The position numbers and the translations under genes are program-made. Source: Streptosporangiales bacterium (GTDB lineage: Bacteria; Actinomycetota; Actinomycetes; Streptosporangiales; WHST01). From it: DNA of 64,000 nucleotides. Position 1 is the first letter of the stretch. Each line of letters opens with the position of its first letter. The notes below the pieces were generated by a model that was given only the letters and a program-made list of their open reading frames with translations, did not search any database and was not told where the DNA came from. Positions 7,563 through 15,618 of this stretch are shown here, one piece after another. Location: positions 62,001 to 126,000 of the forward strand of contig WHTA01000001.1 in assembly GCA_009379825.1 (NCBI GenBank), read 5' to 3'.

Positions 7563-8293
7563 TCAGCGGCTGTCGAGGACGCTCCGCCAGTACTGGACCT
7601 TCTTCTCGTCGCGTACGACGATGCCCAGCCTGGCCAGCTCCTCGCGCAGGTGCCGTGCGTCGGTCTTGTTGTCCTTCGCCAGGGCGCGCCGGCGGGCACT
7701 GAGCAGGGCGTGCGCACTCGACGACAGGTCCGGTGACTCCTCCACCCAGGGACGGAACGCCGCGGCGTGCGGGTCGCCGTCGTGCCAGGAGTAGCCGTGG
7801 GCGGCGAACGCGGCGCGGAGTCGCTCCGGCTTGGCGTCAGTCTGTTCCCTGGCCAGCTCTCTCCTGTTCTCGTCCTGCAGCACGAGCTGCTTCGCGTCCA
7901 TGCAGACCACGGTGACCTGGTGACCGGAGACCGTCCTCGTGTCGTCGCCGCGGGTGAGCGTGACCTGGTCGTCGCGCACCCGTACGGTGAGGCCCTCCCG
8001 CGAGCCGATGAACCCGAGCACGACACCGGCGAGCGCGCCGACGACGAGCGCGCCCACGGTTGCCTGCGGGTCGGGGATGCTGGCGATCAGCTCGAACGGC
8101 CCCTGGAACGGCACCCACGGCAGCCTCGCGGCCCGCCGGCGAGGAGCTTCAGCACCCAGCCGACGGCGGCGCCGGCGAGCGGCAGGCCGCACCACAACAC
8201 GAGCCTGTCCACGATCGTGTACGCGACGACGGTCTCGACGTCCGCGTGGTCGTTGTCCACCGCTCCCCCTGTCAGTTCGTCGTGTTCGGTCAC
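7563..8293 (-). pseudogene. YqeB-like membrane protein, frameshifted
   Basis: GTG 8293 overlaps the TGA of the upstream tetR-like gene (GTGA). The N-terminal part (VETVVAYTIVDRLVLWCGLP, GAAVGWVLKLLAG) is in one frame. From about 8135 the continuation RLPWVPFQGPFELIASIPDP, IGSREGLTVRVRDDQVTLTRG and the C-terminal VVRDEKKVQYWR is in another. The two halves together match the order and length of actinobacterial YqeB proteins: two N-terminal helices, then a cytosolic domain. The shift lies in the C/G-rich run at 8133-8150, so it may be a sequence error rather than a true mutation. Role unknown; translational coupling suggests control with the TetR gene. Confidence 0.7.
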
Positions 8294-8931
8294 CGGCGCG
8301 CCCGTCGCTTCGCCGTGCGTGCCGTGGCCAGGTCGAAGGTGGTGACCAGCTCCTCGGAGTACGCGCCGAGGTCGGCGATCCGCCCGCTCGCCCATGCCGT
8401 GAGCGCACCGTCGACGGCCTGGCTGACGGTGATGGCCATCACGTACGGGTCGAAGTCGCGGAACTCGCCGTCGCGCTGTCCGTCGCGGAGGATCGTCAGC
8501 AGCTCGTCGAGTAGGTACTCGTCCGGATCGTCGGCGAACGCCTGCGAGCCGTCACTGTCGCGGTGGTTGACGACGAGCTCGCCGAGCGCCACGAAGTTGG
8601 CGTGGTGGGTCTCCATGTACGCGAGCTCGGCCCTGATGTGCTCCTTGAGCCGGCCGGCCGCGGTCGTCTCGGCGGCCAGCCGTGGCCGCATGAACTCCGC
8701 GCAGTCGGTGAGAACGTGCGCGATCACGTACTCGAACAGCTCGCCCTTTCCCGCGAAGTGGTACGAGATGACGCTCTTGCTGATCCCCGCCTGCTGCGCG
8801 ATGCGCGCCAGCGAGGCGTTCGAGTAGCCCACGGCGTTGAGCGCTTCGATCGCCGCGGCCACGATCTGGGCACGCCGCGCCGCCTCGATGAAAGACTCTG
8901 TCCGGCCGTCTGGACGGTTTTTCGACCGCAT
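8290..8931 (-). CDS. TetR-family transcriptional regulator
   Basis: 213 residues. N-terminal HTH: AIEALNAVGYSNASLARIAQ followed by AGISKSVISYHFAGKGEL. The C-terminal all-helical ligand domain is followed by an Arg-rich tail ending AKRRARR. It is the first gene of a two-gene minus-strand unit with the YqeB-like gene (GTGA overlap) and is divergent from the IclR operon. A near-palindrome at 8946-8961, 15 bases upstream, is a plausible autoregulatory site. The ligand is unknown. Confidence 0.85.
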   Translation of the reverse strand: MRSKNRPDGRTESFIEAARRAQIVAAAIEALNAVGYSNASLARIAQQAGISKSVISYHFAGKGELFEYVIAHVLTDCAEFMRPRLAAETTAAGRLKEHIRAELAYMETHHANFVALGELVVNHRDSDGSQAFADDPDEYLLDELLTILRDGQRDGEFRDFDPYVMAITVSQAVDGALTAWASGRIADLGAYSEELVTTFDLATARTAKRRARR

Positions 8932-8945
8932 GGACTGATTCTAGC

Positions 8946-8961
8946 CCATCCGGCCGGTTGG
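8946..8961. promoter_or_regulatory. Candidate TetR operator near-palindrome
   Basis: CCATCCGGCCGGTTGG is a 16-base palindrome apart from one mismatched pair at position 4/13. It lies just upstream of the tetR-like start in the 150-base gap to the IclR gene. Assignment to this regulator is inference from position. Confidence 0.4.
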
Positions 8962-9064
8962 TAGTGTAGCTCAACGCAGCCGTGACGACGGTGGGTACCT
9001 CTCGCCGACGGCGACCGTTGACCCGCGCTGCTACGCGGTGCTAGACATCTCAGCCATGAGATAT

Positions 9065-9088
9065 GGAACGGATTCCGCATAATGGAAT
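9065..9088. promoter_or_regulatory. Candidate IclR operator overlapping the iclR-like start
   Basis: Two overlapping dyads are present: GGAA-CGGA-TTCC at 9065-9076, and ATTCC-N7-GGAAT with arms at 9072-9076 and 9084-9088. The second covers the ATG at 9082. IclR-type regulators commonly bind such short palindromes at their own promoter, and occupancy here would block the whole downstream operon. Confidence 0.5.
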
Positions 9089-9858
9089 CGGTGCATGTCT
9101 CCAGTGTCGCGGTCCTGGACAAGGTGATGGCGATCTTGGATGCGTACGAGCGCGGGGCCACGGTGCTCGAGCCACGCACTGTCGCCGAGCGCACCGGGCT
9201 CACGTTGCCGACCGTGTACCGGCTGATGCAGGCGATGACCGAGCACAGCCTGTTGGAGAAGGACGGTACGCGGTTCAGGCCCGGCACCCGTCTGCTCAGG
9301 TTGGGTGGCCTCGGTGCCGCGGCCTTCGACCTGCGCAGGACCGCGCTCCCCCACCTGAACCGGCTGAGCGCCGAGACCGCGGAGAACGCCGAGCTGCACG
9401 TACGCCGCGGCCATGCGCGCGTCGCCGTCGAGGTGGTGCTGAGCCCGCAGAACCTGCGGCCGTTCGTCGAGGCGGGCATGCCGTTCCCGCTGCACGTCGG
9501 GGCGAGCGCGAAGGCGTTGCTCGCCTGGCTGCCGCCGGACGAGGCGGAGGCGATCGCCGACGCGAGCGCGCGGCACTTCCTCGGCAGCAGCGCGTTCGAC
9601 CAGAAGACGTTCCACGCGGCGCTGCGGCGCACGCGCAACCGCGGTTGGGCGGACAGCGACGGCGAGCGGTGGGCCGGCGTCGCCGCCGTGGCGGCGCCGG
9701 TGTTCGACGTGCGTGGTGAGGTCGTGGCCGCGGTGGTGCTCAGCGGCCCTTCGACCCGCCTGCCGGCGAAGCGGCGTAGGGAACTGGCGCCGCTGGTCCG
9801 CACCACCGCAGCAAGCGTTTCCAAGGACACCGGCTACCTGGAGAGTCCAGCGCAGTAA
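9082..9858 (+). CDS. IclR-family transcriptional regulator of the tct operon
   Basis: 258 residues. The N-terminal winged helix contains RTVAERTGLTLPTVYRLMQA. The C-terminal effector (GAF-like) domain contains GMPFPLHVGASAKALLAWLP and GVAAVAAPVFDVRGEVVAAV, both family signatures. It is the first gene of a colinear set followed after 23 bases by the CoA-transferase. IclR proteins usually sense a substrate or CoA-pathway intermediate and control catabolic genes, so this is the probable local regulator of uptake and breakdown of the acid handled by the next five genes. GTG 9091 is an alternative start. Confidence 0.88.
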   Translation: MESVHVSSVAVLDKVMAILDAYERGATVLEPRTVAERTGLTLPTVYRLMQAMTEHSLLEKDGTRFRPGTRLLRLGGLGAAAFDLRRTALPHLNRLSAETAENAELHVRRGHARVAVEVVLSPQNLRPFVEAGMPFPLHVGASAKALLAWLPPDEAEAIADASARHFLGSSAFDQKTFHAALRRTRNRGWADSDGERWAGVAAVAAPVFDVRGEVVAAVVLSGPSTRLPAKRRRELAPLVRTTAASVSKDTGYLESPAQ

Positions 9859-9881
9859 CACGACAACGGCAGGAGGACGCC

Positions 9882-11108
9882 GTGACGGAGACCGACGATG
9901 ATGCGGCCACTTCGACGGCGACGGGTCCGCTGGCGGGCCTCCGCGTTCTCGACATAGCGACCGTCTACGCGGCGCCGTTCGCTGCCACCATCCTCGGCGA
10001 CCTCGGCGCGGACGTGCTGAAGGTCGAACTGCCGGGCACCGGCGACCCCCTGCGTGCACTGCAGCCGTTCGAGGGCGAGGAGTCGCTCGTCTGGGCGGCG
10101 ATGTCGCGGAACAAGCGCTGCATCACCCTGGACCTGCGCACACCCCGCGGACACGAGCTGCTGCTGCGCCTGCTCGCCGACCGCGACGTGTTGTTCGAGA
10201 ACTTCCGGCCAGGCACGCTCGACAAGTGGGGGCTGGGCATCGACGAGCTGCGGTCGGTCAACCCGAAGCTGGTGGTCGTGCGGGTCAGTGGGTTCGGTCA
10301 TACCGGCCCGCACCGCGAGCACGCCGGCTTCGGCACGCCGGCCACTGCATTCAGCGGCTTCACCCACATCAGTGGTTTCCCCGACCGGCCGCCGATCCTG
10401 CCGCCCATCTCGCTGACCGACTACGTCACCGGGCTGTTCGCGACGATCGGCTCGCTGGCCGCGCTCTACCACCGCGACGCGCTCGACGGCGACGCGCAGG
10501 AGGTCGACGCCGCGCTGTACGAGTCGATGTTCCGGCTGCTCGAGACGATGGTGGCGCAGTACGACCGGCTCGGCGTCGTGCAGGAACGGCTGGGCAACCG
10601 GCTCACCGCGTCGGTGCCCGCGGGTGTGTTCAAGGCGGGCGACGGCGTCTGGATGGTGCTGACGACGAGCACCGAGCGGACGTTCAAGCGGTTGGCGTCG
10701 GTCATCGGCCGCCGCGACATGCTCGGGGACCCGCGTTACGCGACCAACCGCGCGCGCGTCGAGCACCGCGACGAGGTCGACGGCATCGTCGGTGACTGGT
10801 TCGGCGCGCACGACGCGGAGACCATCCAGCAGCGGTGTGACGCGAACGGTGTGCCGGTGTCGCGCATCCTCGACATCGCCGACATCTTCGCCGACCCGCA
10901 CTACGCCGCACGCGACATGCTGGTCGAAGTCGACCACCCGACGCTCGGCCAGGTGCGTCTGCCCGGCGTGGTGCCGCGCTTCACGAAGACACCAGGACAG
11001 GTGCGTACCTCGGGCGCGCGACTGGGCGAGCACAACACCCAGGTGTACCGCGCGCTCGGCCTGTCCGACCAGGAGATCAGCGAACTCAGCGAGGAGGGCG
11101 TGATATGA
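9882..11108 (+). CDS. CaiB/BaiF-family (family III) CoA-transferase
   Basis: 408 residues, a normal length for the family. N-terminal GLRVLDIATVYAAPFAATIL and LGDLGADVLKVELPGTGDPLR form the CoA-binding region. The conserved catalytic Asp follows in ISLTDYVTGLFATIGSLAAL, and the tail PGVVPRFTKTPG is typical. The enzyme moves CoA from a donor acyl-CoA to a free acid. Its TGA overlaps the start of the lyase gene (ATGA), and a tripartite acid transporter follows, so the acceptor is probably the imported acid. The exact acid is not deducible. Confidence 0.9.
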   Translation: MTETDDDAATSTATGPLAGLRVLDIATVYAAPFAATILGDLGADVLKVELPGTGDPLRALQPFEGEESLVWAAMSRNKRCITLDLRTPRGHELLLRLLADRDVLFENFRPGTLDKWGLGIDELRSVNPKLVVVRVSGFGHTGPHREHAGFGTPATAFSGFTHISGFPDRPPILPPISLTDYVTGLFATIGSLAALYHRDALDGDAQEVDAALYESMFRLLETMVAQYDRLGVVQERLGNRLTASVPAGVFKAGDGVWMVLTTSTERTFKRLASVIGRRDMLGDPRYATNRARVEHRDEVDGIVGDWFGAHDAETIQQRCDANGVPVSRILDIADIFADPHYAARDMLVEVDHPTLGQVRLPGVVPRFTKTPGQVRTSGARLGEHNTQVYRALGLSDQEISELSEEGVI

Positions 11109-12055
11109 GCACGCAGCCGTTGCCGGCCCAGGTGCACATCCGTGAGGTGGGGCCGCGGGACGGCTTCCAGGCGGAGGCCGCGCACATCCCGACCGACAAG
11201 AAGATCGCGATCGTGGACGCCCTCTCGGCGAGCGGGGTGCCGACCATCCAGGTGACCTCCGTCGTGCACCCGAAGGCCGTGCCGCAGCTCGCTGACGCCG
11301 AGGAGGTGATGGCACGTATCGAGCGCCGGCCGGACGTGAAGTACTCGATCCTCGTGCCGAACCTGCGCGGCGCGGAGCGCGCCGTGCCGCTGCAGGCGGA
11401 CGAGTGGGACCTGATGTTGTCGGTGACCGACGCGCACAGCAGGTCGAACGCGAACCGGAACACCGACGAGGCGATGGACGCCGTGGCGCCGGTCGTGGAG
11501 CTCGGCCTGCAGCACGGCGTCGAGGTGGTCGGCGGGATGGCGACCGCGCTCGGCTGCCCGTTCGAAGGGCGGCCGCCGTACGAGCGGCTGCACCACGTCG
11601 CGGGTCGCTACCACGAGCTCGGCGTCAGACACCTGACGGTCGCCGACACCGTCGGCGTCGCGGACCCGGCCCTCGTGCTCGACCGGCTGTCGCGACTGCG
11701 GTCGGACTTCCCCGACGTGGAGCTGACCGTGCACCTGCACAACACCCGTGGCATGGCGCTGGCGAACGTCCTCGCTGCGATGCAGGCGGGTGTCACGTCG
11801 TTCGACTCGGCGGTCGGCGGGTTGGGCGGTTGCCCGTTCGCGCCTGGCGCGACCGGCAACCTGGCCACGGACGACCTGGTGCACATGTTGCAGCTGATGG
11901 AGATCGAGACCGGCGTCGACATCGACGCCATGTTGGCGCTGTCCCGCGGCGTCGTGACCGAGGCAGTCGGTCACGAACTGGAGAGTGCCGTTGCCCGTGC
12001 CGGCGTCTCGTGGGCGCTGCACGCGGCACCGGACCGGCAGGTGAAGGCCTCCTAG
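11105..12055 (+). CDS. HMG-CoA lyase-like enzyme
   Basis: 316 residues with a DRE-TIM barrel. VREVGPRDGFQ-type metal and substrate contacts appear as IREVGPRDGFQ near residues 12-22. The C-terminal signature GGLGGCPFAPGATGN carries the active-site Cys of 3-hydroxy-3-methylglutaryl-CoA lyases, and HLHNTRGMALAN holds metal-binding His residues. The reaction would be retro-Claisen/aldol cleavage of a 3-hydroxyacyl-CoA (HMG-CoA, or a relative such as citramalyl-CoA). Translational coupling to the CoA-transferase argues that the transferase product is its substrate. The usual SFV motif at the second strand is changed to TSVVHPK, so substrate specificity may differ from leucine-pathway lyases. Confidence 0.85.
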   Translation: MSTQPLPAQVHIREVGPRDGFQAEAAHIPTDKKIAIVDALSASGVPTIQVTSVVHPKAVPQLADAEEVMARIERRPDVKYSILVPNLRGAERAVPLQADEWDLMLSVTDAHSRSNANRNTDEAMDAVAPVVELGLQHGVEVVGGMATALGCPFEGRPPYERLHHVAGRYHELGVRHLTVADTVGVADPALVLDRLSRLRSDFPDVELTVHLHNTRGMALANVLAAMQAGVTSFDSAVGGLGGCPFAPGATGNLATDDLVHMLQLMEIETGVDIDAMLALSRGVVTEAVGHELESAVARAGVSWALHAAPDRQVKAS

Positions 12056-12085
12056 ACGTATCTCGCACAGAGAGGAAGCAGGCAG

Positions 12086-13075
12086 ATGAGGCAACGAAGG
12101 CTCGTCGCCGCAATTGCTGCAGCGGTATTGGGGGTATCGGCATGTGGCACAGGACAAGGCGGTGGCACGGCAGGTAGTGGTTATCCGCGGAAGCCGGTGA
12201 CGGTCACCGCACCGTCGGAACCCGGTAGCGGTTGGGACACCACGGCCAGGGCGCTGGTGCAGACCCTGCAGAAGGAGAACCTGGTCGACAAGCCGTTGCC
12301 GGTGCAGAACCGGCCAGGGGCCACGGGTGCGGTATGGCTGTCGAAGATGGTGACGGCGAACAAGGGCGACCCGTACCAGATCGCCGTCACGTCGACACCG
12401 ATCATGTCGAACAGCCTGCGTGGGCTGAGCAAGCACAGCTACCAGGACGTGACGATGATCGCGAAACTGTTCAGCGAGTACTACACGATCGCGACGACCC
12501 CTGACTCGAAGTACAAGGAGCTGCCCGACCTGATCAACGCGATCAAGAAGAACCCCAAGTCGGTGCCGATCGGTGCGGCCGGTGACGACCGACTGCCGTT
12601 CAGCCTCGTGGTCATGGCCGCAGGCGGCGATCCGGAGAAGATCAACTTCGTGAACTACGAGGGCGGCGGTGAGCAGACCACGGCGCTGCTCAACGGCGAC
12701 ATCGACGCCGCGATCGCCGGCGTGAGCGAGCTGCGCGGGCAGCTGGTCGCGAAGAAGCTCAGCGGTCTCGGTGTGCTGAAGGAAGACCGGTTGGAGGGCG
12801 ACCTCGCCGACATCCCTACTGCGAAGGAACAGGGCTACGACGTGACCCTGGACAACTGGCGCGGCGTGTACGGCCCGCCGGGCATGCCGAAGGACGCGGT
12901 GAAGTACTGGCAGGACGTGCTGAAGAAGGCCATGGAGACGAAGTCCTGGCAGAAGACCGCAGAACGCAACCAGTGGGACACCGCGTACCTGCAAGGCAAG
13001 GAGATGAACGACTACCTCAGCACGACGAACGCTGAGCTGAAGAAGGCACTGGAGTCCACCGGCGACGCGAAGTGA
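12086..13075 (+). CDS. TctC-type extracytoplasmic solute-binding lipoprotein
   Basis: 329 residues. A lipoprotein signal is visible (RRLVAAIAAAVLGVSAC), with the lipidated Cys at about residue 21, then a Gly-rich linker. The mature part starts YPRKPVTVTAPSEPGSGWDT, the usual TTT binding-protein opening in which the first beta strand and P-GG/SGWD loop hold the carboxylate. A GAAGDDRLPFSLVVMAAGG segment and a C-terminal YGPPGMPKDAVKYW follow. It would bind the acid outside the membrane and feed TctAB. AGAGAGGAAG precedes the ATG. Confidence 0.9.
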   Translation: MRQRRLVAAIAAAVLGVSACGTGQGGGTAGSGYPRKPVTVTAPSEPGSGWDTTARALVQTLQKENLVDKPLPVQNRPGATGAVWLSKMVTANKGDPYQIAVTSTPIMSNSLRGLSKHSYQDVTMIAKLFSEYYTIATTPDSKYKELPDLINAIKKNPKSVPIGAAGDDRLPFSLVVMAAGGDPEKINFVNYEGGGEQTTALLNGDIDAAIAGVSELRGQLVAKKLSGLGVLKEDRLEGDLADIPTAKEQGYDVTLDNWRGVYGPPGMPKDAVKYWQDVLKKAMETKSWQKTAERNQWDTAYLQGKEMNDYLSTTNAELKKALESTGDAK

Positions 13076-13084
13076 CGGTCTGCC

Positions 13085-13615
13085 ATGTCGCGGGCCAAGG
13101 AGCTACCGTCCGATGTTTACGTCGGTGCGGCGGTCTTCGTCTTCGCCGCCGTGGTGTTCGTCGCGTCGTTACAGATCCGTGAGGTCAGTGCGAACGTCGA
13201 GCTGATCGGCCCGAAGGTCGTGCCGGTCGCGCTCAGCGTGGTGATCGCGGCCGGCGCCGTGGCGCTGCTCGTCAACGGGCTGCGCACGGCGGTGTTGCGT
13301 GCCCGGCAGCCGGCCACCGAGCCGGCTGCCGGGCACGACCCGGACGAAGAGGACGAGGACGCTGCGCTCCCCGGCCTGGGGAGACGCTTCCTCGTCCTCG
13401 CGGCCATGCTGCTCGGGTACATCCTGATCTTCATCCCCGTCGGGTACCTGATCGCCACGTTCGGCTTCCTGCTGGCGGTCAGCACGTACATCGAGCGCCG
13501 GAAGTGGATCAGGAACGCGATCTTCGCGGCGGTGTTCGCAGGAGTGGTCTACGTCGCGTTCACCTACGGACTGCAGGTGGAACTTCCGCCAGGACCGATC
13601 GGGCTGCTCGCATGA
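13085..13615 (+). CDS. TctB-type small membrane subunit
   Basis: 176 residues with four hydrophobic segments (about 10-30, 42-63, 100-120 and 127-165) and an acidic loop HDPDEEDEDAALPG between helices two and three. The size, topology and place between the binding protein and the large TctA subunit identify it as the small permease subunit of a tripartite tricarboxylate transporter. The TGA overlaps the tctA start (ATGA). Confidence 0.88.
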   Translation: MSRAKELPSDVYVGAAVFVFAAVVFVASLQIREVSANVELIGPKVVPVALSVVIAAGAVALLVNGLRTAVLRARQPATEPAAGHDPDEEDEDAALPGLGRRFLVLAAMLLGYILIFIPVGYLIATFGFLLAVSTYIERRKWIRNAIFAAVFAGVVYVAFTYGLQVELPPGPIGLLA

Positions 13616-15138
13616 ACGTACTGGTGCAGCTCGGTGAGGGGCTCGCCACGGCGCTCGCACCGCAGAACCTGGTGTACGCGTTCCTCGGCGTGCTGATCGG
13701 CACCGTCGTCGGGGTGCTCCCCGGCATCGGCCCGATCACGGCGATCGCGGTGCTGATACCCGTCTCGTTCGGGCTGGAGCCGACGGCCGGCCTGATCCTG
13801 CTCGCCGGCATCTACTACGGCGCCATGTACGGCGGCTCGACCACGTCGATCCTGATCCGCACCCCCGGTGAGGTCGCGTCTGTGGTCACCACGCTCGAGG
13901 GCCACGAGATGGCGAAGCGCGGACGTGCCGGACCGGCGCTGGCGACGGCGGCGATCGGTTCGTTCGTCGCGGGCACGCTCGCGGTCATCGCGCTGACCCT
14001 GCTCGCTCCCCTGCTCACCGAGCTGGCCGTGATCTTCGGCGCGCCCGAGTACTTCCTGCTGATGCTGATGGCACTCGCCATGATGTCGAGCCTGAGCACC
14101 GGCTCGCGGCTGAAAGCGATGCTGGCCACCGCGTTCGGGATGACCATCGCGGTGGTGGGGATCGATCCGCAGGCGACCGTGCCACGGCTCACCTTCGGTG
14201 CGCTGTACCTGGAGGACGGCATCGACTTCGCGCTCGTCGCGATCGCCATGTTCGCGATCCCCGAGGCGCTGGGCGCGCTCGCGACCGGGCGGACGACGCA
14301 CGGCAAGACGATGCGCGTGACCAGCCGGGTGTGGATGAACCGCGAGGACTGGCGGCGGTCCGTCGGCCCGTACGGCCGCGGCTCGGTGATCGGCTTCCTC
14401 GCCGGCGTGCTGCCCGGCATCGGCCCGACGCTCGGCTCGTTCACGTCGTACATGCTGGAGAAGCGGCTGTCGCGGCGGAAGAGCGAGTGGGGCAAGGGCG
14501 CGATCGAAGGCGTCGCAGGCCCGGAGAGTGCGAACAACGCCGGCGTCGGCGGTGCCATGGTGCCGCTGCTGACGCTCGGCATCCCGGGCTCGGCGACGAC
14601 GGCACTGCTGTTGTTCGTGTTCATGATGTACGGCCTGCAGCCGGGGCCGTTGCTGTTCACGGAGAACTCCAGCCTGGTGTGGGCGATCATCGCGAGCATG
14701 TACATCGGCAACCTGGTGCTGCTGGTGCTGAACCTGCCGCTGGTCGGTCTGTTCGTGCGGCTGCTGAAGATCCCGCCGGCGCTGCTGTACAGCAGCGTGC
14801 TCGCGCTGACCGTGCTCGGCGCGTTCGCGCTCACCTTCTCGCTGTTCCACCTGGTGCTGTTGTTCGCGTTCGGTCTCGTCGGGTACCTGATGCAGCGCTA
14901 CGACTTCCCGTTGGCACCGGTCGTGCTCGGTCTGGTGCTCGAGCCGTTGCTCGAGGAGAACCTGCGGCGGGCGATGAAGATCAGCGCGGGTGACCCGACG
15001 GTCTTCGTCACGCGGCCGATCTCGCTGGTGTTCGTCGTGGTGATCGTGCTCGGCGTCGTGCTGCCGCAGGTGATCAGGCTGGTGCGGTACCGGCGGCGGG
15101 TGCGGCCGCAAGACGAGGTGGTGTCCGCGGCGCAGTGA
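13612..15138 (+). CDS. TctA-type large permease subunit
   Basis: 508 residues from ATG 13612, which overlaps the tctB stop. The two family repeats GVLPGIGPITA (about residue 33) and GVLPGIGPTLGS (about residue 267) are the substrate-translocation signatures of TctA. GIYYGAMYGGSTTSILIRTPG and TLGIPGSATTALLLFVFMMY are also characteristic. About 11-12 membrane helices are expected. With TctC and TctB it makes a complete sodium- or proton-coupled acid importer. It ends the operon, and the next gene is convergent with a 3-base gap. Confidence 0.92.
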   Translation: MNVLVQLGEGLATALAPQNLVYAFLGVLIGTVVGVLPGIGPITAIAVLIPVSFGLEPTAGLILLAGIYYGAMYGGSTTSILIRTPGEVASVVTTLEGHEMAKRGRAGPALATAAIGSFVAGTLAVIALTLLAPLLTELAVIFGAPEYFLLMLMALAMMSSLSTGSRLKAMLATAFGMTIAVVGIDPQATVPRLTFGALYLEDGIDFALVAIAMFAIPEALGALATGRTTHGKTMRVTSRVWMNREDWRRSVGPYGRGSVIGFLAGVLPGIGPTLGSFTSYMLEKRLSRRKSEWGKGAIEGVAGPESANNAGVGGAMVPLLTLGIPGSATTALLLFVFMMYGLQPGPLLFTENSSLVWAIIASMYIGNLVLLVLNLPLVGLFVRLLKIPPALLYSSVLALTVLGAFALTFSLFHLVLLFAFGLVGYLMQRYDFPLAPVVLGLVLEPLLEENLRRAMKISAGDPTVFVTRPISLVFVVVIVLGVVLPQVIRLVRYRRRVRPQDEVVSAAQ

Positions 15139-15141
15139 CCG

Positions 15142-15594
15142 TCACGCGGTGAGCGTCTTGCGGAAGTAGACGCGGCGGAAGCCGTCCTCCCCGACGCGGT
15201 GCGTCTCCAGGTAGCCGTGCCGTGGGTAGTACGCGAGGTTTTCCGTCATGGCCTCGTTGGTGTAGAGCCTGATCTCGGTGAACCCGGCTGTGCGCGCCTG
15301 CTCCTCGGCGAGCTGCATGAGCAGCCGGCCGACCCCGCTTCCCTGCGCCGCCGGATGCACCGCGACGTTCTCCAGCAGGACGTGGTCGGGTTGCTCGACG
15401 AGGACCAACAGGCCGACGACGGCGCCGTCGTGCTCGGCCACCCAGGTGTGGCCGGCGTGGACGGCGGCGGCGTAGTCGGCCACCATCGGCGCCGGCGGCC
15501 TTCCGATCCGCGGGGTGTAGGGCTCGTATGCCGCGGCGGCGAGCTGTTCGAGTGCGGGTACGTCGGCGGGGTGAGCCGTGCGCGTGGTCACCAT
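15142..15594 (-). CDS. GNAT-family N-acetyltransferase
   Basis: 150 residues from ATG 15594. The acetyl-CoA site is clear: LLENVAVHPAAQGSGVGRLL (motif A, QGSGVG), then ARTAGFTEIRLYTNEAMTEN and the C-terminal YPRHGYLETHRVGEDGFRRV. It resembles small actinobacterial acetyltransferases of unknown substrate. The start is divergent from the flavoprotein gene by only 24 bases, so the two share a promoter region. Confidence 0.88.
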   Translation of the reverse strand: MVTTRTAHPADVPALEQLAAAAYEPYTPRIGRPPAPMVADYAAAVHAGHTWVAEHDGAVVGLLVLVEQPDHVLLENVAVHPAAQGSGVGRLLMQLAEEQARTAGFTEIRLYTNEAMTENLAYYPRHGYLETHRVGEDGFRRVYFRKTLTA

Positions 15595-15618
15595 GGGCTC
15601 CACGTTAGCGTCGGCCAG

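Noticed and set aside
13564-15111. A 515-codon minus-strand frame
   Set aside because: Antisense to tctA, rich in His/Arg/Glu/Gln, no family motif, while tctA shows both GVLPGIGP signatures.
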